Source: an uncultured Haliea sp. (GTDB lineage Bacteria; Pseudomonadota; Gammaproteobacteria; Pseudomonadales; Halieaceae). From it: DNA of 64,000 nucleotides. Positions 1 through 7,149 of the stretch are shown piece by piece. Both the position numbers and the translations under genes were made by a program. Within the stretch, counting starts at the first letter, position 1. Each line of letters begins with the position of its first letter. The DNA is taken from contig CAJXUQ010000002.1 of assembly GCA_913061145.1 (NCBI GenBank), forward strand, positions 124,001-188,000. Direction: 5' to 3'. A model generated the notes under the pieces. It was given only the letters and a program-made list of their open reading frames with translations. It searched no databases and was not told the origin of the DNA.

Positions 1-969
1 GGTCTGGCCGCGCTGCCAGGCCTTCAAGAGCGCTTTGTCGCCGAGCCAGGGGAAGTCCTCGAACTGAGCCTTGAACGGTGCCTGCTCAATGTCGGGAAAG
101 TGGAACAGCAGGTGATAGGAGAATTCGCGCCAGCCGAGCTCCGCGAGAAACTTGTTGATCTGCTCCTCCAGTACCGGTTCCTGCTGCAGGCATGCCCGTG
201 CTGCGTGCCACACCTGGCGCGGTGAAATTTCGCCGAAGCGCAGGTGCGGCGACAGCCGCGATGTCGCATTGTCCGCGGGATGATCGCGGCCTTTGGCGTA
301 GCCTGAGACGCGTTCCCGCAGGAAGTGTGCAAGCGTGTTGCGTGCGCCTTCCTCGCCCGGCGTCCACAGCTCCGGCCAGTGCGCGGCCCAGTCAGGTTTT
401 GTCGGCAGCAGTGCGAGGTCATCGAGACTGCTGTGTTGTGCCAGGGGATCTGCCCAGGTGGTGCGGGAAGGGAAGGGCACCGGCTGGGACGGCGCCTCTG
501 CGCGGCAGCAATGGCGCCAGAAGGGCGTGAAGACCTTGAAGGGCTCGCCCGACTGGTTGGCGATGTCCTCCGGTTCATGCAATAGCGGGCCTGGATAGCG
601 CTTGAAGGTAACGCCCATGGCCTCGCAGGTGTCGCGCAACTGTGCCTCCAGCACCACTTCCCAGGGACTGTAGGCCCGGCTGCAGTGGACTGCATCGATG
701 TCGACGGTGGACAGCAGGTCCTGCAGACAGGCATTGGTATCCCCCTGCAGCAGGTTCAGGGTGCCTCCGCTAGCGGCGATGGTGTCCGCCAGTGACCGCA
801 GGCTGTGATGCAGCCACCAGCGGCTGGCGGCCCCCAGTGCGCGCTCCCCCGCATTGACATCATCAAGAACGTACAGCGGCAGTACATCCCCCGCGCGGCT
901 GGCTGCAGCCAGACCGGGAAGGTCAGTCAGTCGCAGGTCGTTGCGAAACAGATAGAGTGTGGTGGCCAT
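1..969 (-). CDS. phr: Deoxyribodipyrimidine photolyase / cryptochrome family (C-terminus outside window)
   Basis: Light-driven repair of UV-induced pyrimidine dimers with reduced FAD and an antenna chromophore. Translation from the ATG at 969 gives the typical N-terminus with an FRNDLRLTD motif in the alpha/beta antenna domain. The FAD-domain signature SRLSPHLRFGEIS is near residues 235-248, and the motif LGWREFSYHLLF is near 280. About 323 residues are present; the family is usually 460-500, so the last third lies beyond base 1. The gene is followed on the same strand by nothing in the window and preceded by a Sir2 gene 51 bp away. Together with the LitR-like MerR gene at 4298 it resembles known light-inducible photolyase clusters. 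Identity is clear; whether it is a CPD photolyase or a cryptochrome-like member cannot be decided from this part. Confidence 0.95.
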   Translation of the reverse strand, partial: MATTLYLFRNDLRLTDLPGLAAASRAGDVLPLYVLDDVNAGERALGAASRWWLHHSLRSLADTIAASGGTLNLLQGDTNACLQDLLSTVDIDAVHCSRAYSPWEVVLEAQLRDTCEAMGVTFKRYPGPLLHEPEDIANQSGEPFKVFTPFWRHCCRAEAPSQPVPFPSRTTWADPLAQHSSLDDLALLPTKPDWAAHWPELWTPGEEGARNTLAHFLRERVSGYAKGRDHPADNATSRLSPHLRFGEISPRQVWHAARACLQQEPVLEEQINKFLAELGWREFSYHLLFHFPDIEQAPFKAQFEDFPWLGDKALLKAWQRGQT

Positions 970-1020
970 GGTGATCGGTCCAAAGGTTTACTGCGTGTGG
1001 CATGCCCGGAATTCGTATGT

Positions 1021-1869
1021 TCAGGCGCTGATGTTGCCCCTCACCAGGGCATCCAGCAGTGTTTCACAGGGCGTTCTCAACCGTAGTGTAGCGAGTGCAT
1101 CGGCCCGGGTCTGCCCCGGGTTCACGATCGCCAGCGCCTTGCCCTGAGCGGCGGCCTGGCGGCAGAAGCGGAAGCCGGAGTAGACCTGCAGTGATGAGCC
1201 AATGACCAGCAGGGCATCCGCATCCGCCAGCGCCGCTCTGGCCCGAGTGACCCGTTCGGCAGGCACGCTGCCGCCAAAGAACACCACATCGGGCATCAGT
1301 ATGCCGCCACAGGCTTCGCAGGCAGGGACCTGGGTGCTGGTCGACATCGCATCAGGCAGGGCCATATCGCCATCGGGTCGCTGTCCCCGGGGTATGGAAA
1401 GCGCTGCAAGGTGAGGGTTGTCGCGGGCGAGTCGCTGCTGCATCACTTCGCGGTCGGTGAATGCGGCACAACCCAGGCACTGTACCCGGTCCAGCCTGCC
1501 ATGCAGGTCAATCACCGCGCTGCTGCCCGCGCGCTGGTGCAGGCGATCGACGTTTTGCGTAATCACCAGGCGGATAACGCCCTGCTTTTCGAGTGCGGCA
1601 ACCGCCCGATGCGCCACATTGCTGCGTGCATCACGCACCGCAGGCCAGCCAAACCAGCTGCGCGTCCAGTAGCGCTGGCGGACGGCGGCCGTCTGCAGAA
1701 ACTCGCGGTGTTGAATTGGCGTGCTGTAGAGCCAGCGCCCAGCGGCATCGCGGTAGGTGGCAATCCCCGAACCGGCGCTGATACCGGCACCGGTCAATGC
1801 GACCACCTTCGGGTAGCGGGTGATGAAGTCCTGCAACTGTTGCAGTTCCTGCTCCGTATTGCTCATCAT
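1021..1869 (-). CDS. Sir2-family NAD-dependent protein deacylase
   Basis: Removes acyl groups from lysine side chains at the expense of NAD+. The 282-residue product has the NAD-binding GAGISAGSG motif at about residues 27-35, the TQNVD motif with the following DLHG catalytic histidine, and two CxxC pairs (around QCLGCA and CEACGG) that would bind structural zinc. The MPDVVFFG and VIGSSLQVYSG motifs complete the fold. The start at 1869 sits 9 nt after a GGAGG ribosome site; a second ATG follows immediately. It is 51 bp upstream of the photolyase on the same strand, so the two may be co-transcribed. It resembles bacterial class II (SIRT4-like) sirtuins. The substrate is unknown. Confidence 0.93.
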   Translation of the reverse strand: MMSNTEQELQQLQDFITRYPKVVALTGAGISAGSGIATYRDAAGRWLYSTPIQHREFLQTAAVRQRYWTRSWFGWPAVRDARSNVAHRAVAALEKQGVIRLVITQNVDRLHQRAGSSAVIDLHGRLDRVQCLGCAAFTDREVMQQRLARDNPHLAALSIPRGQRPDGDMALPDAMSTSTQVPACEACGGILMPDVVFFGGSVPAERVTRARAALADADALLVIGSSLQVYSGFRFCRQAAAQGKALAIVNPGQTRADALATLRLRTPCETLLDALVRGNISA

Positions 1870-1949
1870 GGTGTTTGGCCTCCGCTGCTGGCAGCAGGGG
1901 AAAGGCTGCTGCCGGAGCGGCGAGCGGCGACAACGGGAGAAGACAGACC

Positions 1950-2861
1950 ATGCATATTCTGATTACAGGCGGCACCGGATTTGTCGGTGAGGCATTGCGC
2001 GAGCACTGGCTGGCTGCGGGGCATGAACTCACGATTCTCAGCCGCTCGGCGCACCCGGACACGCGGAACTGCCGTTACGTGCAGACGCTGGAGGCGGTGC
2101 CCGCCAGCCCCTCGCCAGAGGCCGTGGTCAACCTTGCGGGCGCCTCTCTCGCGGGTAAACGCTGGACGGCTGCATACAAGAAAACGCTGGTAGATTCGCG
2201 TGTCGAGGGCACACGGGCGCTGGTCGCTTGGATGCGCGGCCTTCCAGTGCCTCCGCGGGTGCTGCTCAACGCCTCTGCGATCGGTTTCTACGGCCCCCGT
2301 GACAGTGAACCGTTGGGCGAGGATGCGGCTGCGGGCAGCGGGTTTGCCAGTGAACTCTGCCAGGCATGGGAGGCTCAGGCATTGGCGGTCGCAGATATAG
2401 GCGTTCGCGTCTGCCTGTTGCGGCTGGGTGTGGTGCTGGATGCCGGCGGCGGCGCCTTTGTGCAGATGGCACAGCCCTTTCGCATGGGGATCGCCAGTTG
2501 GCCGGGGGGCGGCGAACAGTATCTGAGCTGGGTGCATCGTGCGGATGCTGTCGCGGCCTTTGACTTTCTGCTGCAGCAGGAAGCGATGTCCGGCCCGGTG
2601 AACGTCACCGCGCCAGCGCCCGTGACACAGCGCGACTTCTGTGCCGCCATGCGGGAGCATTTTAGAACGTTGCCCGGCATGCCCGTACCAGGGGCGGTCA
2701 TGCGCCTGCTGCTCGGTGAAATGGCGGATGAACTGCTCCTTACCGGTCAACGGGTCATGCCCCAACGCCTCCAGGCGTCGGGTTTCCTCTGGCGGCACCC
2801 GGATATCCACAGCGCACTCGAGGCCATGCTCGGCGCTCACGCCGGTGACAGGTTGCCGTGA
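1950..2861 (+). CDS. TIGR01777 family epimerase (SDR39U1-like)
   Basis: Extended short-chain dehydrogenase with an N-terminal NAD(P)-binding motif ITGGTGFVG directly after the start. It also carries the family motifs VVNLAGASLAGKRW and NASAIGFYG and the C-terminal substrate-side segment. The ATG at 1950 follows a GGGAGA ribosome site; an in-frame upstream extension to 1875 has no family similarity. The product is 303 residues, the usual size. Its biochemical substrate is not known for any bacterium to my knowledge. Genes of this family often sit beside photolyase and LitR-type regulators, as here, which suggests a role in light or oxidative stress. The last 25 bp overlap the end of the convergent sigma-factor gene. 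Confidence 0.9.
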   Translation: MHILITGGTGFVGEALREHWLAAGHELTILSRSAHPDTRNCRYVQTLEAVPASPSPEAVVNLAGASLAGKRWTAAYKKTLVDSRVEGTRALVAWMRGLPVPPRVLLNASAIGFYGPRDSEPLGEDAAAGSGFASELCQAWEAQALAVADIGVRVCLLRLGVVLDAGGGAFVQMAQPFRMGIASWPGGGEQYLSWVHRADAVAAFDFLLQQEAMSGPVNVTAPAPVTQRDFCAAMREHFRTLPGMPVPGAVMRLLLGEMADELLLTGQRVMPQRLQASGFLWRHPDIHSALEAMLGAHAGDRLP

Positions 2862-4138
2862 TCACTGGCTGCCTTGCGCACCACGCTGTTCCGGCTCAGC
2901 TTGTCCAGCGCCGATTTTTCCAGCTGGCGCACCCACTCACGGCTGACGCACAGTTTATCGGCGACCTCCGCCCGGGTCAGCGGCGGGCCCTCGTGCAGAC
3001 CCCAGCGGGCAATAACCACCTGCTTCTCAGCAGGGTCCAGGTGGTCGATCTCCTGCAACAGGCAACGTTGTAGGGAGGCCGACTCCGCAGGGGCATCAAT
3101 GTCCTCGAAGGGGCCGCCGGGCAGGCTGTCCAGCAGGGACTCTTCATCATCGTCAAAGCGCGGCTGATCCAGCGATATGGCCATGTTACGCAGCTGCCGC
3201 AATTCACGTGCCTTGCCGGTATCGATGCCGGCGGCGGAGGCCAGCTCTGCTTCACTGGGCTCCTCACCGCTGCTGCTCCAGAGCGCGTTGCGCTCGCGGT
3301 ACAGCTTTCCCACCTGCTCACGTACGTGGGTGGGGTAGCGGATGAGCGCCGCGGAGTCACTGATGTAGCGCCGCACCGCCTGGGATATCCAGTTGTAGCA
3401 GTAGGTGCTGAACCGATACCCCTTGGCCGCCTCGAACTTTTCCGCGGCCCGGATCAGCCCGAGCGTGCCTTCCTGGATCAGGTCGCGGTAGGGTGCTCCC
3501 TTGCCGCGAGCCTTGCCGGCGATGGAATACACCAGACGTAGATTGTGCAGGGTCAGGGTATCCCGTGCCTGGTTGAAGCGCGAGAGCGAGAGGGCCAGGG
3601 CGCTGAGCTGCGCGGGCTCCAACCGGTAGCGCGCGCCAGAGGACTTGCGACCTTCGGCGGTTATCTGCCAGGCGTCCAGTGCATCAGCAACCCGGCATTT
3701 GACCGGGCGCTGGTTACAGCGGGCCAGTGCGCCCGCCATACCAACCGCGAGGCTGGCCGGCAGTGCCATCTCCCGGATGGTGTCGCGTGCGGCGGCGAGG
3801 TCCCCGGCGGACAGGGCGCTCGCCAGCAGCGTGACTGCGGCGGCCTGCTCGCCTCCGCTGAGATAGCTGACCAGCTCGCGACGCAGCAGGAAGTGGTGGT
3901 CACGGTTGGCAAAGCTGGCGACCTCGGGGGGCTCGTGCTGGATGCGGGCCAGCAGATCCTGCAAGTACCGGCGGCCGCCCTCGCTGTCGATGAAAAGCGT
4001 GCAGACATCATCGACAGCACGCCACTTGCTGGCATCTATGTCGCGTTCCTGCTCCGCGCTGAGCAGGGGATAGCGGCGGGCCTCTGCAAATAGCCGCTCA
4101 AGCTCGCGATCGTCGGTTTCGGTCTTCCAGTTATCCAC
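2837..4138 (-). CDS. RNA polymerase sigma-70 family factor, RpoD/RpoS-like alternative sigma
   Basis: Promoter-recognition subunit of RNA polymerase. From the GTG at 4138 it is 433 residues: a short region 1.2-like segment, a long non-conserved stretch (about residues 60-200), region 2 (NLRLVYSIAGK, DLIQEGTLGLIRA, FSTYCYNWISQAVRR), region 3, and a region 4 helix-turn-helix (LTRAEVADKLCVSREWVRQ). I chose GTG 4138 because AGGAG lies 7 nt upstream and a promoter-like TTGTCC/TATATA pair lies just before it. The ATG at 4228 is open in frame but upstream of that promoter. It is neither a housekeeping RpoD (too short) nor RpoH. It is divergent from a MerR-type regulator across 159 bp, reminiscent of the LitR-LitS pairs of Streptomyces, although LitS is an ECF factor. 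Confidence 0.88.
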   Translation of the reverse strand: MDNWKTETDDRELERLFAEARRYPLLSAEQERDIDASKWRAVDDVCTLFIDSEGGRRYLQDLLARIQHEPPEVASFANRDHHFLLRRELVSYLSGGEQAAAVTLLASALSAGDLAAARDTIREMALPASLAVGMAGALARCNQRPVKCRVADALDAWQITAEGRKSSGARYRLEPAQLSALALSLSRFNQARDTLTLHNLRLVYSIAGKARGKGAPYRDLIQEGTLGLIRAAEKFEAAKGYRFSTYCYNWISQAVRRYISDSAALIRYPTHVREQVGKLYRERNALWSSSGEEPSEAELASAAGIDTGKARELRQLRNMAISLDQPRFDDDEESLLDSLPGGPFEDIDAPAESASLQRCLLQEIDHLDPAEKQVVIARWGLHEGPPLTRAEVADKLCVSREWVRQLEKSALDKLSRNSVVRKAASDHGNLSPA

Positions 4139-4162
4139 GTCGTCGCTCCTGTTGGTTTGGCA

Positions 4163-4192
4163 TATATACGCTGCACCGAACCGCTTGGACAA
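4163..4192 (-). promoter_or_regulatory. Predicted promoter of the sigma-factor gene, overlapping GGACA repeats
   Basis: On the minus strand TTGTCC (4192-4187) is followed after 18 bp by TATATA (4168-4163). Transcription would begin near 4156, leaving a leader of about 18 nt with AGGAG before the GTG at 4138. The -35 box coincides with one of three GGACA/TGTCC half-sites (4187-4191, 4200-4204 and inverted 4207-4211), so a regulator bound there could block or twist the promoter, as MerR proteins do. This is inferred from sequence only. Confidence 0.5.
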
Positions 4193-4297
4193 AAATTCCG
4201 GACAGTTGTCCAGATAACATGCAGACATAACCTCGACAACTCATCCAGAGTGTCGACTGGAGCGTACTAACCCAGGATACCAACTGAGGCACGTGAT

Positions 4298-5311
4298 ATG
4301 AACGCAGCGGTAATGGAACCTCGCCCCCTCTACGGCATTGGTACAGTGGCCAGGCTGACCGGTTTGAAGCCGGACACGCTCCGGGTGTGGGAACGGCGCT
4401 ATGGGCTGGGCGCGAGCCACAAGACGCCAACCGGTCGCCGGCAGTACACGCAGGCGGATCTGGAGCATTTGCAGCTGGTTGCGGCCCTGGTCAACAGTGG
4501 CTCGCGCATCGGCGAAATCGCGTCAAACGAACGCAAGACGCTGGAGATGCTGCTGCGCGGCAGGGGTAAGGGTGGCCGCGGTGCGCTGCCCGCACCCAAG
4601 CCGCGGGTGGTGTTCATCGGGAACCAGCTCTGTGAGTGGCTGGACGAACACCAGGGTTGCCTGGCAGGGGTGGATGCGCTGCTGGTCCGCTTGCCCCTGA
4701 ACCAGATTACGGCGAAAGAGTGTGAGGAGATTGGCCGCGCCGACAGCCTGGTCGTGGAGTGTGCCAACCTCACGGGCGCACAGACGCGCCAACTGGGTGA
4801 TCTGATTCGCAACCTCCAGGTGGAGAAAGCCCTGGTCACCTACCAGTTTGCCAGCGAGCGCTGGCTGCAGTCGCTGGAGCAGCAGAATATTGCCGCTACC
4901 ACCTTCCCGCCAGACCCGGCCTATCTGGCCTTTGAGCTGGCGCGCAGCGTCGCCGACAAGACGGCAAGCCTTGGCGATACCAATCTCGGTGAGCTCATGA
5001 CGGCAAAGCCGCGGCAATTTACCGATCTGCAGCTGAGTGCGGCACGGCAGTTGAAGAGCACGCTGGATTGCGAGTGTCCGCGCCACATCGCCGACCTCAT
5101 CCGCTCGCTCGCCTACTTTGAGGAATACTCGTCGAACTGCTCAGTCGACAACTGGAGTGACGCTGCCGTGCACGCCTGTATCTACGCCTACACCTGTCAG
5201 GCACGATGGCTTATGGAAAAGGCCCTGCAGGCGGTGCTCGAGGAGCGAGGCGAGGAGTACCAGGCACTCATGCGTGAACTGGCCAATGGCCGGGTGGGCG
5301 ATGCCGCCTAG
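4298..5311 (+). CDS. MerR-family transcriptional regulator, CarA/LitR-like, without a visible B12-binding motif
   Basis: DNA-binding regulator of 337 residues. Residues about 11-80 form a MerR winged helix (GIGTVARLTGLKPDTLRVWERRYGL, read here in parts: the RVWERRYG signature and GRRQYTQADLEHL). Residues about 100-205 look like a Rossmann-type domain in the place where CarH/LitR proteins bind cobalamin, but no DxHxxG motif is seen. The C-terminal third is helical, with a Cys-x-Cys-Pro and Asn-Cys pair around the HIADLIRSLAYFE segment. GAGG 8 nt before the ATG supports the start. It is divergent from the sigma factor. It probably controls the divergent promoter and perhaps the photolyase; the signal is unknown. 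Confidence 0.88.
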   Translation: MNAAVMEPRPLYGIGTVARLTGLKPDTLRVWERRYGLGASHKTPTGRRQYTQADLEHLQLVAALVNSGSRIGEIASNERKTLEMLLRGRGKGGRGALPAPKPRVVFIGNQLCEWLDEHQGCLAGVDALLVRLPLNQITAKECEEIGRADSLVVECANLTGAQTRQLGDLIRNLQVEKALVTYQFASERWLQSLEQQNIAATTFPPDPAYLAFELARSVADKTASLGDTNLGELMTAKPRQFTDLQLSAARQLKSTLDCECPRHIADLIRSLAYFEEYSSNCSVDNWSDAAVHACIYAYTCQARWLMEKALQAVLEERGEEYQALMRELANGRVGDAA

Positions 5312-5320
5312 TGTCGTGAG

Positions 5321-5938
5321 CTAGCGACTCCGCCCGTCGCACTCGGCGCCCTGACCCAGGAGCAGGGCACGCCAGTGCGGGCTGTCCCGCACCGACCAGG
5401 CCCACAGCAGCACGGGCGCGACCGTTGGCACAATCAGCGTGCTGAACTGGAACAGCAGCGCGATAGCGTCGGCGGAGGGCAGGGGTGTGGTGGTGGTCTC
5501 CCAGAGAAGATCGCCACCCAGCCCCAGCATCAGATTTTTCAGGGTCACCGACACGATGCCGATGAACATCAGTGCCCAGAGCACCAGCAATCCACGTGCA
5601 AATCGCTCCAGCGAGCCGTCAATGCGGCTCGAGAAGTGGAGCGCTGCGTAGAACGGGATGGAGTAGGAGAGAATACGGGTGTTCAAGGGGAACGCCAGCT
5701 GGTAGTCGGCCTGTTCCAGAGGTACAACGGTTTCCCCCATCTCGCCAAACTGCGTCAGGACCAGCAGCTGATGACCCTCGATCGCCACCGACTGCACCAC
5801 CTCCGGCAGAGCCCAGGACAGGAGAGCCTCAGCCAGCCACAGGGCGGGCACCGCGGGCAGGGCGCCCAGCGCGTACCAGAGCGCAAAAAAGGGAACCATC
5901 AACAACAGCACCAGGCCGATGAACCGGTAGAGCGTCAT
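5321..5938 (-). CDS. Exosortase H-associated membrane protein
   Basis: Integral membrane protein of 205 residues that regularly accompanies exosortase H (XrtH), the transpeptidase-like enzyme that handles proteins with an IPTL-x-x-WG C-terminal sorting signal. Hydrophobic segments are visible at about residues 5-35, 115-160 and 170-195. The motif SYSIPFYAALHFSS near residue 105 is typical of the family. The ATG at 5938 overlaps the stop of xrtH as ATGA, so the two are translationally coupled. Further in-frame codons upstream lie inside xrtH. Its molecular role is unknown. The gene is intact although its partner carries a nonsense codon. Confidence 0.8.
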   Translation of the reverse strand: MTLYRFIGLVLLLMVPFFALWYALGALPAVPALWLAEALLSWALPEVVQSVAIEGHQLLVLTQFGEMGETVVPLEQADYQLAFPLNTRILSYSIPFYAALHFSSRIDGSLERFARGLLVLWALMFIGIVSVTLKNLMLGLGGDLLWETTTTPLPSADAIALLFQFSTLIVPTVAPVLLWAWSVRDSPHWRALLLGQGAECDGRSR

Positions 5939-6534
5939 CCGCTGGCGGCGCCGGGTCGCTGTTTGAGATAGCGCAGGTAGAGGATGAACACCACAAGCAC
6001 ATCCAGCATGATAAAGACGGGCCACAGGTACAGGTGGGTCCAGTTGAATATCTGCAGATTCCACTGGCCCAGGTAAAACAGGCTGATGATACGTGCAATG
6101 TTCAGAGTCTGGATGGTCAGGAATCCGGCGAGGATCGCCACCACCCGGTAGCGCCAGGGTGCGGGGTAGGCGAGGACTCCGGCCACCAGCACGATGGCTG
6201 CCTCGACACCGTTGCAGCCGGACTCAATGGAGACCGCAAAGCCGGCAACGCTGTGGGCAATGACCCGTCCCTAGGCGATGACGTCACTGTCAAAGGGTGT
6301 GATCAGGGCGGCGCTCAGTGTCGCCAGGGAGGCCGTGAAGGGTTGCACCACAGCCGCCTGCACGGGAGCGAGCATCTCCGCAGTAAACAGCGCAACCAGC
6401 ACGGCGAGGAATATCAGGATAAGTTTTACCCTGCGGGTGCTATCATCAGCCTTGAACGCTGCGCTTCGGCGCAGGATAGCATAGAGGAGATTTTTTGTGT
6501 CGCCGACCGCTCGCAATACGGGGATTGTCGTCAC
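5935..6534 (-). pseudogene. xrtH: Exosortase H (xrtH) interrupted by one in-frame TAG codon
   Basis: Reading the minus strand in one frame gives an exosortase-H-like sequence. Its first part includes the membrane segment LILIFLAVLVALF and ends in TPFDSDVIA. A TAG then occurs at 6273-6271. The same frame continues without a break through GRVIAHSVAGFAVSIESGC, NGVEAAIVL, LNIARIISLFYLGQW and HLYLWPVFIMLDVLVV. The Cys, Arg and His expected in the exosortase active site all lie after the stop. Homologues that I recall have tyrosine at the stop position, so one base change (TAC or TAT to TAG) would explain it. No good start codon with a ribosome site is apparent; the first in-frame ATG at 6534 overlaps the opposite-strand gene at 6497. 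The GTG at 6192 would restart after the cysteine. Either a recent nonsense mutation or a sequence error. Confidence 0.75.
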
Positions 6535-6667
6535 GCTGGGTATGCTGGTGTTCAGCAGCTGGATGTACCTGCAAACCGGTGACTGGGTGGCGATGGTGTT
6601 TGCCGTGTTCAGCCTCGGTTACGGCGTGTTTTTCTTCTCAGTGACACCGCGGGATCGCGACTCGTGA
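6497..6667 (+). CDS. Small two-helix membrane protein
   Basis: A 56-residue product starting with GTG at 6497, 7 nt after an AGAGGAG ribosome site, which is one of the strongest in the region. It has two hydrophobic stretches (about residues 8-23 and 30-47) separated by LQTGDW, and ends in the charged tail RDRDS. The stop codon overlaps the ATG of the lipoprotein gene at 6667 (TGATG), so the two genes are probably translationally coupled. The family is not one I can name. Its 5' part overlaps the extreme start of the broken xrtH on the other strand. Confidence 0.65.
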   Translation: MSPTARNTGIVVTLGMLVFSSWMYLQTGDWVAMVFAVFSLGYGVFFFSVTPRDRDS

Positions 6668-7137
6668 TGAACCGCGTAATGAAGCCGAGCTGGCGAGTTC
6701 TCTGTGCGTTGTTGTTGGCGTCTTTCCTGGCTGGCTGCGCCGGGTTGGGGCCCTCGATCGACCCACCCATTATCAGTGTCGACAGTGTGAAAAGCCTGCC
6801 GATGGTCGATTCCGGCCCGCGCTTTCGCATCGTGTTGCGCATTGCGAATCCCAACGCGCAGGCTCTGGATATCGCGGGCATCAGCTACGGAATCGCGCTG
6901 CTCGATCGCGAGTTGCTCAGCGGGGTGACCAATCAGGTGCCAACCATAGAAGGTTATACCGAAGAACAGGTGACGATTGATGCCGGCGTCAACCTGTTGG
7001 AGGCGTTGAAGCTGTTGGGCAGCCTCGGTCGAACCCGGGGCGATGCGCTGGCCTACAGGTTTACGGCAAAAATTGATTTTCGCGGTCTGATTCCTACCCA
7101 GTACGTTGAGGACAGTGGTGAATTGCGTCTGGACTGA
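6667..7137 (+). CDS. LEA type 2 (WHy domain) family lipoprotein
   Basis: Predicted lipoprotein of 156 residues with a signal peptide ending in a lipobox (SFLAGC, Cys near residue 25). It is followed by a single water-stress/hypersensitive-response (LEA14-like) beta domain: LRIANPNAQALDIAGISYGIALLDRELLSG is characteristic, cited here only for its NPN core and the paired strands. Such proteins are periplasmic or membrane-anchored and are linked to desiccation and envelope stress, but no biochemical activity is established. The ATG at 6667 overlaps the stop of the small membrane protein; a GTG lies 3 nt earlier. It converges on the transporter gene at 7150. Confidence 0.85.
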   Translation: MNRVMKPSWRVLCALLLASFLAGCAGLGPSIDPPIISVDSVKSLPMVDSGPRFRIVLRIANPNAQALDIAGISYGIALLDRELLSGVTNQVPTIEGYTEEQVTIDAGVNLLEALKLLGSLGRTRGDALAYRFTAKIDFRGLIPTQYVEDSGELRLD

Positions 7138-7149
7138 TAGACGGGCCGC

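Noticed and set aside
4139-4228. 30-residue N-terminal extension of the sigma factor from ATG 4228
   Set aside because: The GTG at 4138 has a strong ribosome site and a promoter lies within the extension; the extra residues match nothing.
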